A stretch of DNA of 43,884 nt from Vulcanimicrobiota bacterium (GTDB taxonomy: Bacteria > Pseudomonadota > Gammaproteobacteria > Xanthomonadales > Rhodanobacteraceae), in NCBI GenBank assembly GCA_903970555.1, contig CAJCJD010000210.1, positions 1-43,884 of the forward strand, given 5' to 3'. The notes under the pieces were generated by a model. The model was not told where the DNA came from. It did no database searches and worked only from the letters and a program-made list of their open reading frames with translations. The position numbers were made by a program, and so were the translations under genes. Of the stretch, positions 34,380-43,884 are shown in pieces (the stretch's first letter is position 1; each line of letters begins with the position of its first letter).

Positions 34380-34403
34380 CCTCCCCCTGCGTACAGGGGG
34401 AGG
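34380..34403 (-). terminator. Hairpin between aminotransferase and rdgC
   Basis: CCTCCCCCTG (34380-34389) pairs with CAGGGGGAGG (34394-34403) around CGTA, a 10-bp perfect stem. It lies 25 bp downstream of the aminotransferase stop codon. On the minus strand AGTTAAAGC follows, so there is no strong T-run. Confidence 0.55.
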
Positions 34404-34427
34404 GAGCGCACGAAGTAACGGAGAAAC

Positions 34428-35627
34428 TCAACGACTAACGGCAGCGACCGCAGCAACCACTGTGTCGAGATTGGCGCGATTGAGCGCAGCCACGCAGATG
34501 CGGCCGGTGCCGATCGCGTAGATCGCATACTCTTCACGCAAACGATCCACTTGCGCCTTGCTCAGGCCGGAATAGGAGAACATGCCCGCCTGCTTCTGGA
34601 TGAAGCCGAACTGCGGCGCACCGTTCGCGGCCAGCTTCTCCACCATGCCAGCACGCATCGCGTGGATGCGCTCGCGCATGCCAGTCAACTCGTCCTCCCA
34701 CAGCGCACGCAGCTCGGCGCTGTTGAGCACACCGGCCACCAGCGCCGCGCCATGCGTGGACGGACTGGAATAGATCGAACGGATGATGCGCTTGACCAGC
34801 GACTGTACGCGCAACGCTTCGTCGCGATTGGCACCGACGATGGACAGCGCACCCACGCGCTCGCCATACAGCGAGAACGACTTCGAATATGAGTTGGCGA
34901 CGACGAACGACTCGATGCCCGATTCAGCAAACAGCCGCACTGCCGCAGCATCTTCGTCGATGCCTTTGTCGAAACCCTGGTAGGCCATATCGATGAAGGG
35001 CAGCAGACCGCGATCCTTCACCAGCGCGACAATCTGCTTCCATTGTTCGACAGTGAGATCCACGCCGGTGGGGTTGTGGCAGCAAGCATGCAACAGCACC
35101 ACGGTGCCGGGTTCCAACTTGCCGAGATCGGCGAGCATGCCGGCGAAATCCAGACCGTGCGTCTTGGCATCGTAGTAGGCGTAATCCACCACGTCGAAAC
35201 CGGCAGCATTGAACACTACACGATGGTTTTCCCAGCTTGGGCTGCTGATTGCCACCTTGGCTTTCGGCAGCGCCTTCCTCAGCAGATCCGCACCCACGCG
35301 CAGGGCGCCGCTACCGCCAACCGTCTGCGAGGTCGCCACGCGACCGGCCGCCAGCAGCGGAGAATCCGCGCCGAAGACCAGTTTCTGCGTTGCCTGGGTG
35401 TAGGCCGGCAGGCCATCGATGGGCAGATAGCCGCGCGGCTTTGCCTCGCGCGCCAGCGCCTCTTCCACTTCGCGCACAGCGCGCAGCAGCGGAATGCGGC
35501 CGCTTTCATCGTAATAGATACCCACGCCCAGGTTGACCTTGCCGGGACGCGTATCGGCCACGAACGCTTCGGTCAAGCCCAGGATCGGGTCGCCCGGGGT
35601 CATTTCAACGGATGCAAACAGAGACAC
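34428..35627 (-). CDS. tyrB: Aromatic/aspartate-type aminotransferase (TyrB/AspC family)
   Basis: A 399-residue PLP enzyme of class Ia aminotransferases. It keeps the family start pattern PGDPILGLTEAF, the substrate loop GVGIYYDESGRIP, the CCHNPTGVDL motif, DMAYQGFDKG, and the PLP lysine in NSYSKSFSLYGERVG. It may transaminate aspartate, tyrosine/phenylalanine or methionine precursors; sequence alone does not tell these apart. The start is likely GTG at 35627 (MSLFAS when read as Met), matching the usual length; it lacks a good ribosome site. The open frame to 35867 overlaps ttcA and is discarded. A tandem 8-bp operator-like motif lies at 35661-35676 in its promoter region. Confidence 0.88.
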   Translation of the reverse strand: MSLFASVEMTPGDPILGLTEAFVADTRPGKVNLGVGIYYDESGRIPLLRAVREVEEALAREAKPRGYLPIDGLPAYTQATQKLVFGADSPLLAAGRVATSQTVGGSGALRVGADLLRKALPKAKVAISSPSWENHRVVFNAAGFDVVDYAYYDAKTHGLDFAGMLADLGKLEPGTVVLLHACCHNPTGVDLTVEQWKQIVALVKDRGLLPFIDMAYQGFDKGIDEDAAAVRLFAESGIESFVVANSYSKSFSLYGERVGALSIVGANRDEALRVQSLVKRIIRSIYSSPSTHGAALVAGVLNSAELRALWEDELTGMRERIHAMRAGMVEKLAANGAPQFGFIQKQAGMFSYSGLSKAQVDRLREEYAIYAIGTGRICVAALNRANLDTVVAAVAAVSR

Positions 35628-35660
35628 GGCTATTACTCGTAAATAGGTTGATGGATGTAT

Positions 35661-35676
35661 GGACGTCCAAACGTCC
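35661..35676. promoter_or_regulatory. Tandem octamer operator candidate (aminotransferase)
   Basis: GGACGTCC (35661-35668) directly followed by AAACGTCC (35669-35676), with a weaker octamer GGATGTAT just left. The layout of 8-bp repeats with no gap recalls MetJ boxes (AGACGTCT repeated). On the minus strand the site contains TTGGAC, a possible -35 for the aminotransferase gene, with a TATTTA-like -10 further down. The same motif lies before the leu operon at 39229. Confidence 0.5.
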
Positions 35677-35686
35677 GCCGGAATTC

Positions 35687-36583
35687 TTAAGGGTTGCTGT
35701 CGCTTTCCGTCCCCGCAAGCCAGCCATGAACATCGGCTCGCTGCGCGCCTTCGCGAGTACCTAGCGACGCGAAGTCGAACAACTGGCGATCGGCCAACTG
35801 CGAGGGTGCCACATTCCCGAGCGCGCGGAAAATGGTTTCGCTGCGTCCGGGGTACTGACGCTCCCACTCGTGCAACATGCGGCTGGCGGCCTTGCGCTGC
35901 AGGTTTTCCTGCGAGCCGCAGAGGTTACAGGGAATGATCGGGAACTGCTTGTGCGCAGCGTAATCGGCGATGTCGCTTTCCTTGCAATAAGCCAGCGGGC
36001 GGATCACCACATGTCGACCATCGTCCGAACGCAGTTTGGGCGGCATCGCCTTCAGGCTGCCTTGATAAAACATATTGAGGAAGAACGTGCCGAGAATATC
36101 GTCGCGATGATGTCCCAGCGCGATCTTGGTGACACCGTTGGCCGCCGCCCAGTGGTACAGCGCGCCACGCCGCAGGCGCGAGCACAGGCTGCACATGGTC
36201 TTACCCTCGGGAATCACCCGCGTCACTGTGCTGTAAGTGTCTTGCTCGATGATGTGAAACGGCACGCCCCGCTCGGTGAGGTACTGCGGTAGCACGTGCT
36301 CCGGAAATCCAGGCTGTTTCTGATCGAGATTCACCGCGATCAGCTCGAAACGCACCGGCGCCTTCGCCTGCAGCGACAGTAGGATGTCCAGCATCGTGTA
36401 CGAATCTTTACCGCCGGACAGGCACACCATCACCTTGTCGCCGTCTTCGATCATGTTGAAATCGGCGATCGCCTGGCCCATCTGATGGCGCAAGCGCTTG
36501 GCCAGCTTGCCGGCCTCGTAGGCCTGCTTGCGGGCGATTTCAGGTTGGATAACCTCTAGATGGGCGGACATGGCGACAGGCAT
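35687..36583 (-). CDS. ttcA: tRNA 2-thiocytidine(32) synthetase TtcA
   Basis: A 298-residue ATP-dependent tRNA thiolase that makes 2-thiocytidine at position 32. PP-loop SGGKDS (56-61), iron-sulfur cysteines C131 and C134 in CSLC and C219, C222 in CNLC, and [19 protein letters not shown] after the first cysteine pair, as in TtcA. Length is usual. ATG at 36583 is taken; ATG at 36571 (MSAHLEV) is as plausible, and neither has a clear ribosome site. It diverges from the YdcH-like gene, 88 bp apart. Confidence 0.95.
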   Translation of the reverse strand: MPVAMSAHLEVIQPEIARKQAYEAGKLAKRLRHQMGQAIADFNMIEDGDKVMVCLSGGKDSYTMLDILLSLQAKAPVRFELIAVNLDQKQPGFPEHVLPQYLTERGVPFHIIEQDTYSTVTRVIPEGKTMCSLCSRLRRGALYHWAAANGVTKIALGHHRDDILGTFFLNMFYQGSLKAMPPKLRSDDGRHVVIRPLAYCKESDIADYAAHKQFPIIPCNLCGSQENLQRKAASRMLHEWERQYPGRSETIFRALGNVAPSQLADRQLFDFASLGTREGAQRADVHGWLAGTESDSNP

Positions 36584-36671
36584 CGAACGGGCAAGCGCCT
36601 ATTGTACCCGCCCCACCCATTCGGGTCCGTCGCGCTACAATTGGGCCTTCACCGCCGCCCCCGCCATCCGC

Positions 36672-36878
36672 ATGCAGGCCCAGGATCCTACCCAGATAGC
36701 CCACCTTCTGGCTGAGCTGCGCCAGGAGCATCGCGATTTGGACACGGCCATCGAACAGCTGGCAGCGTCGATCGGCCGCGACGAACTGCAAATCACCCGC
36801 ATGAAGAAGCGCAAACTGTTGCTGAAAGACACCATCGCGCGGCTTGAAAGCAAACTGATCCCCGACCTCGACGCCTGA
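36672..36878 (+). CDS. YdcH-like small protein (DUF465)
   Basis: A 68-residue acidic/basic helical protein. The pattern LRQEHRDLDTAIEQLAAS followed by ITRMKKRKLLLKDTIARLE is typical of DUF465/YdcH proteins, which form a helical hairpin. Its function is unknown. ATG at 36672 is the only start that gives this length; the open frame back to 36528 overlaps the ttcA start and is not credible. The GNAT gene begins 5 bp after its stop, so the two probably form a unit. Confidence 0.85.
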   Translation: MQAQDPTQIAHLLAELRQEHRDLDTAIEQLAASIGRDELQITRMKKRKLLLKDTIARLESKLIPDLDA

Positions 36879-36883
36879 ACCCG

Positions 36884-37495
36884 ATGCCTCAACTCTCCCC
36901 GGTTTCACTTCAGGACGACCACGTCCTGCTCGAACCCCTCGGCCTGCACCACACCGCCGATCTGGAAGTTGCCGCGGCGGACGGGGAATTGTGGAACCTC
37001 TGGTTCACCAGCGCCCCCGCCCCGGGGCAAGCACGCGCCTACATCGAGAAGGCCCTCGACGGCCTGGCGGCGAACACCATGTTGCCATTCGCCGTGCGCG
37101 AAAAAAGCAGCGGCGAGATCGTCGGCACCACGCGTTTCTATGAATTCGACCCTGCCCTGCCGCGTGTCGCGATCGGCTACACCTGGTACGCGAAACGCTG
37201 GCAGAAAAGCCACCTGAACACGGCGTGCAAACGCCTATTGCTGCAATACGCCTTCGAATCGCTGGATTGCGTCGCGGTGGAATTCCACACCGACGGCCGC
37301 AACCTCGATTCGCAACGCGCGATCGAGCGCCTCGGCGCGCGCCGCGACGGCATGCTACGCGCCCATAAGCGTCGCCCCGACGGCACGCTGCGCGATACGG
37401 TGTGTTACTCGATCATTGCCAGCGAATGGCCGGATGTATCGCGCTGGCTGGCGATGCGGCTCGGCCGCCTCAGCGCCCTCAAAGCAACCGATTGA
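36884..37495 (+). CDS. GNAT acetyltransferase (RimJ/RimL type)
   Basis: A 203-residue GNAT-fold enzyme. It has the typical early strand VLLEPLGLHHTADL, the FAVREKSSGEIVGTTRFYEFDP strand pair, RVAIGYTWYAKRWQKSHLNTACKRLLLQYAFE for acetyl-CoA binding, and NLDSQRAIERLGARRDGMLR, as in RimJ/RimL-like protein or small-molecule acetyltransferases. The acceptor is unknown. ATG at 36884 follows the YdcH-like gene by 5 bp. Its last 17 bp overlap the end of the convergent pssA gene, so the two transcripts must be anti-parallel at their ends. Confidence 0.88.
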   Translation: MPQLSPVSLQDDHVLLEPLGLHHTADLEVAAADGELWNLWFTSAPAPGQARAYIEKALDGLAANTMLPFAVREKSSGEIVGTTRFYEFDPALPRVAIGYTWYAKRWQKSHLNTACKRLLLQYAFESLDCVAVEFHTDGRNLDSQRAIERLGARRDGMLRAHKRRPDGTLRDTVCYSIIASEWPDVSRWLAMRLGRLSALKATD

Positions 37496-38876
37496 GCAAT
37501 CGATCCAGCCGCACCCGGCTGAGTTGACGCAGCAGCTTGCGCACCTCGGACGGATAGCGGCGCGGGTTGTCCAGCGCGTGGTAATCGTCCAGCCGCGTGG
37601 CATGGCGGCGAAGCGTTGCCCACTCCGCCTCATGCTGCGCCGTGAGCTGGCAAGATGGATCGCGCAATAACAAGCCGTTTTCCAGATCCAACGCCCACGC
37701 GCGCGGATTGAGATTGTTGCCCGTGATGAGTGCGACTTCGTCGTCGATCAGCAAACCCTTAAGGTGATAGCTATTGTCGCCATCGCGCCACAGCCAAAGA
37801 TTGAGCTGACCGCGCGCGATATGTTTGTGATGCGTGCGCGCAAAACGTCGCAAATTGCTTTCATACAGATACGGTAGCAAACCGATCTTGCGAAACGGCT
37901 CCTGCGGTGGAATGTAGAAATCGTTGGCGGTTTTGTCGCCCACCATAATGTCGATCACGCAACCACGGCGCAGCAGATTGCCAAGCACCGTGCGCACCGG
38001 ACGCGGCAAGTTGAAGTACGGCGTGAACAGCACCACGCGCCGCCGCGCGCCGCGCAGCAAGGCGAGCAACACGTCGTTGAGTTGGTTGTCGCTGCGGCCA
38101 AACCCGAGCAATGGCGTTACGGCAACCGTGCCTTCCGGCAGCGGCTCGCGCGGGCCGTCGTACTGCGCATGTTGCAATTGTCGGCGAAGGTGACGGATCG
38201 CATTCTGCAGGTCTCGTGTCGCCGGCAAAGGCACTCGATCGAGCCGCCTGACCGCCTCGCTGTCGCGAAAGTGGCTACGCACGAAGGCGGCCATACTCTG
38301 GGCCAAGCCCGCATGATGGATAAGATGATAGCGATCGAGCCGATAGCGTCCGTGCTTGGCGAGGTACACATCGTTGATGCTGGCGCCGCTGTACAACACG
38401 TCGTCGTCGATCATGAAGCCCTTCAGGTGCAACACGCCGAACAGTTCGCGGGTTTGCACCGGCACGCCGTAAATGGCCACGCCCTCACCTAGCCGTTGCG
38501 CATATTCGCGATATAACGCGGCATTTCCTTCGCTGGCAGCCTTGCCGATCAAACCGCGACGGGCGCGATGCCAGTCAACATAAACCTCCACTTCCAGCGT
38601 CGGCTGCGCCTTGCGTGCCGCATAAAGCGCATCGAGCACCTCTCGGCCGGCGTCATCGTCTTGCAAGTAGAGGGCAACGATGACAATTCGGCGCTTCGCC
38701 CCCGCGATCAACGTTAACAGCGCATGGCGGAAGGCGGCTGGATCGTCGAGAACACGGATATCGCCAGCGGGCACCGCAAACGCCTCCAAAGCGTCTAGCT
38801 TCGGCCGCGCAAAACGGCCCAATGGCAGCAGGCGACGGGCGAGACGCCGAGGTTTCAGTGGGTTACGAGCATTCAT
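37479..38876 (-). CDS. pssA: PLD-type phosphatidylserine synthase
   Basis: A 465-residue CDP-diacylglycerol-serine O-phosphatidyltransferase of the phospholipase D superfamily, as in E. coli (451 residues), not the integral-membrane type. Two HKD motifs: H150, K152, D157 in HLKGFMIDDD and H371, K373, D378 in HLKGLLIDDE. KTANDFYIPPQEPF and GNNLNPRAWALDLEN match the enterobacterial protein very closely. It makes phosphatidylserine, the precursor of phosphatidylethanolamine, at the inner face of the membrane. ATG at 38876 gives a basic N-terminus like that of E. coli PssA. Convergent with the GNAT gene. Confidence 0.93.
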   Translation of the reverse strand: MNARNPLKPRRLARRLLPLGRFARPKLDALEAFAVPAGDIRVLDDPAAFRHALLTLIAGAKRRIVIVALYLQDDDAGREVLDALYAARKAQPTLEVEVYVDWHRARRGLIGKAASEGNAALYREYAQRLGEGVAIYGVPVQTRELFGVLHLKGFMIDDDVLYSGASINDVYLAKHGRYRLDRYHLIHHAGLAQSMAAFVRSHFRDSEAVRRLDRVPLPATRDLQNAIRHLRRQLQHAQYDGPREPLPEGTVAVTPLLGFGRSDNQLNDVLLALLRGARRRVVLFTPYFNLPRPVRTVLGNLLRRGCVIDIMVGDKTANDFYIPPQEPFRKIGLLPYLYESNLRRFARTHHKHIARGQLNLWLWRDGDNSYHLKGLLIDDEVALITGNNLNPRAWALDLENGLLLRDPSCQLTAQHEAEWATLRRHATRLDDYHALDNPRRYPSEVRKLLRQLSRVRLDRLLNRLL

Positions 38877-39291
38877 GCCGCCATGGTAGCGGGTCGCCCA
38901 GGGCCCTCAATCAGACAACCGCTACCGGCCTGATACGGGGGAACTTGAGGTGGCGCAGATCCGATGCTCGAAGGCTGCAAAAAATCTCCATCCATGTGAC
39001 TGCCGCGTCTAGATGCACTCATATTCAGGCACAAACGAGCGAAGAAATGACCATCTGTCGGCATCCATTCTCGTGAGTCCGCGCTCCATAAATGCGCGAG
39101 ACGGGTGTACCGATTACATGCACAACACGACGCTTCGGCACCTTCCACGTGCACGGAAAGCACACACGAACGAATGGATCTCATTGGTTGCGAATGAAAC
39201 AAATTAATCCGAAATGCTTGGTACATATGGACGTCCAGCCGTCCGTACGCGAACGCATTGACGATTCGGAAAAATTTTCATAAAAAAAAGA
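38877..39291. other. Gene-free region upstream of the leu operon
   Basis: About 415 bp with no credible gene; the short open frames found on both strands have no protein-like character or ribosome site. The right end becomes A- and T-rich (ATTTTCATAAAAAAAAG near 39276-39291) and leads into the leu promoter. It contains the tandem octamer motif at 39229. It would also carry the promoter for pssA at its left end, where I see no clear hexamers. Confidence 0.6.
39229..39244. promoter_or_regulatory. Tandem octamer operator candidate (leu operon)
   Basis: GGACGTCC (39229-39236) followed by AGCCGTCC (39237-39244). With flanking bases, 18 of 20 positions (39226-39245) agree with the site at 35658-35677 in front of the aminotransferase gene. 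It lies about 48 bp upstream of the leu -35 box, a place suited to an activator or a distal repressor. Confidence 0.5.
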
Positions 39292-39320
39292 TTGACACAC
39301 TGTTACAGGGTGCCTTAGGG
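39292..39320 (+). promoter_or_regulatory. Promoter of the leu operon leader
   Basis: TTGACA at 39292-39297 is a perfect -35 box after an A-run. With 17 bases between, the -10 would be TTAGGG (39315-39320), with a poor match to TATAAT. The predicted transcript start is close to 39327, almost at the first ATG of the leader frame (39329), which suggests either leaderless translation or use of the inner ATG at 39392. Confidence 0.6.
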
Positions 39321-39328
39321 TCGACGAC

Positions 39329-39466
39329 ATGCCGCAGCGCAACAGCCACCGCTACGTGACCCGCGCGATCCGTCCACCGACGGATGTGGACATGCTGCCC
39401 TTCGGCGGCCTCCTTCTTCTTACCCTTGTACTCGTACTCCTTATTACCAACGGAGGTGCGGGCTGA
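39329..39466 (+). CDS. leuL: Leu/Val-rich leader peptide of the leu operon
   Basis: A 45-codon frame, or 24 codons from the inner ATG at 39392. The C-terminal part reads GGLLLLTLVLVLLIT, with seven Leu, two Val and one Ile codon within 12 codons (39410-39445), mostly CTT and CTC. It then ends with NGGAG-stop. This is the design of branched-chain amino acid attenuators: ribosomes stall at these codons when charged leucine tRNA is scarce. The last codons overlap the antiterminator arm (39455-39462). It was too short for a normal ORF search. Position just before the terminator at 39512 and leuA supports it strongly. Which start is used is not clear. Confidence 0.85.
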   Translation: MPQRNSHRYVTRAIRPPTDVDMLPFGGLLLLTLVLVLLITNGGAG

Positions 39467-39522
39467 GGGCGTGTGTCAAGGTGAAGTAGGTTTAACCTAG
39501 ATACCCCGAAGAACCCCGCACC
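39455..39522 (+). promoter_or_regulatory. Antiterminator pairing of the leu attenuator
   Basis: GGTGCGGG (39455-39462) is exactly complementary to CCCGCACC (39515-39522), which covers most of the left arm of the terminator (39512-39520). Stalling at the Leu codons leaves the first arm free, so it can capture the second and block the terminator. If the ribosome reaches the stop codon at 39464 it covers the first arm and the terminator forms. Confidence 0.75.
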
Positions 39523-39547
39523 CGACAAGGATGCGGGGTTTTTTGTT
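39512..39547 (+). terminator. Attenuator terminator before leuA
   Basis: AACCCCGCA (39512-39520) and TGCGGGGTT (39532-39540), a 9-bp perfect stem with an 11-base loop, followed by T 39539-39544, G, TT. A classic rho-independent terminator, 30 bp before the leuA start and inside the leader transcript. A small palindrome TAGGTT-T-AACCTA (39487-39499) lies between it and the leader peptide. Confidence 0.92.
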
Positions 39548-39577
39548 GCCCCTCGGCCCCGCCCAAACGGAGCCAGC

Positions 39578-41181
<1,604 letters not shown>

Positions 41182-41185
<4 letters not shown>

Positions 41186-42186
41186 GCACGCCCTTCCTTT
41201 GGCATAACGGGCGGATCAAGCCCTGGGCCGAAGCCACCGTCCACGTCAGCACGCATGCGCTGCATTACGGCTCGTCCGTCTTTGAAGGTGAGCGCGTTTA
41301 CGCCACACCGGAAGGACCGGCTTATTTCCGGCTCGCCGATCACACGCGCCGCCTGTTTGAATCGGCGCGCGTGTACGAAATCGAGATTGGCTACAGCGAG
41401 CAGGAGATCGACAACGCTTGCCTGGAATTGATTCGCGCCAATCGGATGGCATCGGCTTATGTCCGACCGATCGTGTTTCGCGGCGCCGGCGGGCTCGGCG
41501 TTCTCCCCAGGGACGGCGCGCCCGTCGACGTTGCGATCATGGCTTTGGAATGGGGTGCTTATCTCGGCGAAGCGGCCGAGGTGGGCGCGGATGTGTGCGT
41601 GTCGTCGTGGAATCGCCCCGCACCCAACACTCTTCCCAGCTGGGCGAAGGCGGGCGGCAACTACCTCAGCAGTCAGTTGATCGGCCTGGAAGCGCGTCGC
41701 GGCGGTTTCGACGAAGGCATCGCGCTGGGCCACAACGGCCTGCTCAGCGAAGGCGCGGGCGAGAACCTGTTCCTGGTCAAACGCGGCAAATTGCTCACGC
41801 CGCCCTCGAGCGCGGGCATTCTCGCCGGCATCACGCGCGACACGGTGATCACGCTTGCCGCAGATCTGGGCATCGTCGTCGAAGAACGCGATCTGCCGCG
41901 CGAAGCGCTGTACAGCGCCGACGAAGTGTTTATGACCGGCACTGCTGCGGAGATCACCCCGGTGCGCTCGGTCGATCGCAAGAAAGTCGGCAGCGGCACA
42001 CCTGGCCCGATCACGCGCGCATTGCGCGACGCATTCTTCGGCCTGTTCAACGGTCGCACGCAGGACCGTTACGGCTGGCTCACCCACGTTGAAACCAATC
42101 CGGCTCTTATTGAGAAGTGCGGCCAAGGAGGGCCGCTTCTTGATCTTCGCGCGCAGGGACGCGCGCACAAGGAGGTATCCGCATGA
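41182..42186 (+). CDS. ilvE: Branched-chain amino acid aminotransferase
   Basis: A 334-residue class IV PLP aminotransferase that makes the final step to Leu, Ile and Val. [16 protein letters not shown], the catalytic lysine in [31 protein letters not shown] and GTAAEITPV are typical of IlvE. Common IlvE proteins end near the WLTHV seen at about residue 307; here some 27 residues follow ([14 protein letters not shown] and onward) that run across a hairpin and look like former spacer. The start and stop overlap leuA and leuC by ATGA. The gene in this position inside the leu operon is uncommon. Confidence 0.92.
42114..42183 (+). other. Spacer-like tail of ilvE with hairpins and a copied junction
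   Basis: GCGGCC (42119-42124) and GGCCGC (42131-42136), extended by GAA/TTC, form a hairpin inside the coding frame, and CGCGCG repeats follow. The end (AAGGAGGTATCCGCATGAGC) matches the leuA-ilvE junction AAGGAGTTTCCGCATGAGC near 41168-41186 almost exactly. Both proteins therefore end in VSA. This looks like a duplicated gene junction. Confidence 0.6.
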
Positions 42187-43595
42187 GCGCGCGCACGCTG
42201 TTCGAAAAAATCTGGGATGCCCACGTCGTCGCATCCGAAACCGTCGATACACCGGCGGTGATCTACATCGATTTGCACCTGGTGCACGAAGTCACTTCGC
42301 CGCAGGCTTTCAGCGAATTGCGCGAGCGCGGCCTGAAACTGCGTCGGCCCGATCGCACGCTAGCCACGCTCGACCATTCCACCCCCACCTTGCCCGCGCT
42401 GGCAAACGGCGAGCGCCCGTATGCGAACGCGGAAGCCAAGGCGCAGGTTGCGCAACTGGAAACGAATTGCCGCGAATTCGGCGTAAAACTCTATGGCTGG
42501 GATAGCAGCGATCGCGGCATCGTGCACGTGATCGGCCCCGAACTCGGCGCCACGCAACCGGGCATGACGATCGTCTGCGGCGACAGCCACACGTCGACGC
42601 ACGGTGCCTTCGGCGCGCTGGCATTCGGCATCGGCACGACCGAAGTCGGCCATGTGATGGCCACGCAATGTCTGCTGCAGCGCAAGCCGAAAACCTTCGC
42701 CATCCACGTCGACGGCAAATTGCCGCGTGGCGTCGGCGCGAAAGATTTGATCCTGCACATCATCGGCGAGATCGGCGTCGACGGTGGCACCGGCCACGTG
42801 CTCGAGTATCGCGGCGCAGCCATCGAAGCCTTGTCGATCGAAGAGCGCATGACGGTGTGCAACATGTCGATCGAGGCCGGTGCACGCGCGGGATTGATCG
42901 CACCGGACGAAACCACCTTCGCATGGTTGAAGGGACGCCCCAACGCGCCGCAGGGTGCGGCATGGGACGCCGCCGTGCAGCACTGGCGCAGCCTGCATAC
43001 GGATGCCGATGCGATGTACGACCGCGAGGTGCGCATCGATGCCAGCCAGATCCGCCCCACCGTCACCTACGGCACGCATCCCGGCATGGCGATTGCGATG
43101 GACAAGCCTGTTCCCGCTGCACGCAATGCGCAGGAACAACGCGCGCTGGATTACATGCAAGGCAAGCCAAACCAGCCAATGCAGGGCACGGCCGTCGACG
43201 TCGTGTTCATCGGTAGCTGCACCAATTCGCGTTTGTCGGATCTGCGCGAAGCGGCGAGCGTGCTGCGCGGCCGGCACGTCGCCAACGGCGTGCGCATGCT
43301 GGTGGTTCCCGGCTCTGAAGCCGTGCGCCGCGATGCGGAGCGTGAAGGTCTGCACGAAGTGTTTCTCGCCGCCGGTGCCGAATGGCGCATACCGGGTTGT
43401 TCGATGTGCATCGCGATGAACGGCGATCTCGCACAACCAGGTCAGCTTGTCGTGAGCACCTCCAACCGCAACTTCGAAGGGCGCCAAGGCAAGGGCGCAC
43501 GCACTGTACTGGCCAGCCCCGCCACCGCCGCCGCGTCCGCGATTGCCGGCGCGATTGCCGATCCACGCGAATACCTGACGGAGGTGGCCGCATGA
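42183..43595 (+). CDS. leuC: 3-isopropylmalate dehydratase large subunit
   Basis: A 470-residue aconitase-family protein that works with LeuD to convert 2- to 3-isopropylmalate. Cluster cysteines lie in GSCTNSR and in [10 protein letters not shown], and [21 protein letters not shown] is typical. Length is usual. It starts at ATG 42183 within the end of ilvE (ATGA overlap), preceded by AAGGAGG. Its stop overlaps the leuD start by ATGA. Confidence 0.96.
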   Translation: MSARTLFEKIWDAHVVASETVDTPAVIYIDLHLVHEVTSPQAFSELRERGLKLRRPDRTLATLDHSTPTLPALANGERPYANAEAKAQVAQLETNCREFGVKLYGWDSSDRGIVHVIGPELGATQPGMTIVCGDSHTSTHGAFGALAFGIGTTEVGHVMATQCLLQRKPKTFAIHVDGKLPRGVGAKDLILHIIGEIGVDGGTGHVLEYRGAAIEALSIEERMTVCNMSIEAGARAGLIAPDETTFAWLKGRPNAPQGAAWDAAVQHWRSLHTDADAMYDREVRIDASQIRPTVTYGTHPGMAIAMDKPVPAARNAQEQRALDYMQGKPNQPMQGTAVDVVFIGSCTNSRLSDLREAASVLRGRHVANGVRMLVVPGSEAVRRDAEREGLHEVFLAAGAEWRIPGCSMCIAMNGDLAQPGQLVVSTSNRNFEGRQGKGARTVLASPATAAASAIAGAIADPREYLTEVAA

Positions 43596-43884
43596 AGCCC
43601 GTAACACGCATTCATTCGCGCACCGCCGTGCTGGTCGACGAAAACATCGACACGGATCGCATCATTCCCGCGCGTTTCCTTACCACCACCGAGCGTAGCG
43701 GTCTGGGCAAGTACGCCTTCCAGGATTGGCGTTATCGTCAGGACGGCAGCGATAACCCCGACTTTCCGCTCAACAAGCCCGAAGCGCGCGGCTGCAGCAT
43801 CCTCGTCGCCGGCCGTAACTTCGGTTGCGGTTCGTCACGCGAACACGCGCCGTGGGCATTGCTCGACTATGGCATCCAGGCGGT
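43592..43884 (+). CDS. leuD: 3-isopropylmalate dehydratase small subunit (partial)
   Basis: Only the first 97 codons are in the window; the gene continues beyond its right edge. The start reads [20 protein letters not shown], and the swivel-domain motifs [11 protein letters not shown] and [17 protein letters not shown] are present, which identify LeuD. It overlaps leuC by ATGA and forms the second subunit of the isomerase. leuB may follow outside the window, as is usual. Confidence 0.95.
   Translation, partial: MKPVTRIHSRTAVLVDENIDTDRIIPARFLTTTERSGLGKYAFQDWRYRQDGSDNPDFPLNKPEARGCSILVAGRNFGCGSSREHAPWALLDYGIQA

Noticed and set aside
34428..35627. TyrR control of the aminotransferase gene
   Set aside because: No TGTAAA-N6-TTTACA site is visible in the promoter region.
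39060..39290. Small open frames between pssA and the leu leader
   Set aside because: Short frames such as 39013-39207 and 39092-39283 have no ribosome site or protein-like composition and overlap the promoter region.

Overview
The window looks like a chromosomal segment of a GC-rich gammaproteobacterium of the Xanthomonadales, most likely Rhodanobacteraceae (a Dyella, Luteibacter or Frateuria relative). This is inferred from the gene families and their layout, not from a marker gene. The pointers are a large TonB-Xanth-type receptor inside an N-acetylglucosamine (GlcNAc) locus built like the Xanthomonas nag locus, multi-hairpin intergenic repeats of the kind common in this order, and a leucine operon driven by a leader-peptide attenuator. 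I saw no rRNA, tRNA, CRISPR array, insertion sequence or phage gene.

Layout. 1-482: gene-free, with a composite hairpin repeat. 483-10532: unlinked housekeeping or accessory genes: an HDOD protein, a secreted M61 peptidase with PDZ domain, an APC amino acid permease divergent from a TonB-dependent receptor, the potassium transporter Kup and a DoxX protein. 10801-14212 (minus): an AGMO/sterol-desaturase-type membrane hydroxylase translationally coupled (TGATG) to a YhhN/TMEM86 lysoplasmalogenase, with a secreted nucleotide pyrophosphatase/phosphodiesterase-family enzyme just upstream. Two of the three belong to families that break ether-linked glycerolipids.

14342-27776: a full GlcNAc/chito-oligosaccharide system. 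On the minus strand are a GlcNAc kinase of the glucokinase family, a TonB receptor closed by a strong terminator, a GH9 glycosidase and a GH20 hexosaminidase. On the plus strand are an MFS transporter (nagP), a LacI regulator, a SIS-domain GlcN-6-P deaminase (nagB-II) and nagA. The kinase and nagP diverge from a 413-bp region with two palindromes centred on TGACAACG(C/T)TGT, which I read as operators of the LacI regulator. Supposed flow: receptor across the outer membrane, GH9/GH20 trimming, NagP across the inner membrane, then NagK, NagA and NagB-II to fructose-6-P. A 19-bp perfect hairpin sits just before nagB-II.

27861-38876: an M1 aminopeptidase, a lipid-anchored-looking or membrane-anchored alpha/beta hydrolase, an unrecognised secreted protein, an ICMT-like methyltransferase, a YgjP-type metalloprotease, RdgC, a TyrB/AspC-type aminotransferase, TtcA, a YdcH-like small protein, a GNAT acetyltransferase and a PLD-type phosphatidylserine synthase.

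38877-43884: a regulatory region and the operon leader-leuA-ilvE-leuC-leuD, cut by the window end. The leader codes for a Leu/Val-rich peptide followed by a rho-independent terminator, and a competing antiterminator pairing can be read directly. A tandem 8-bp operator-like motif upstream of this operon recurs almost exactly in front of the aminotransferase at 34428-35627.
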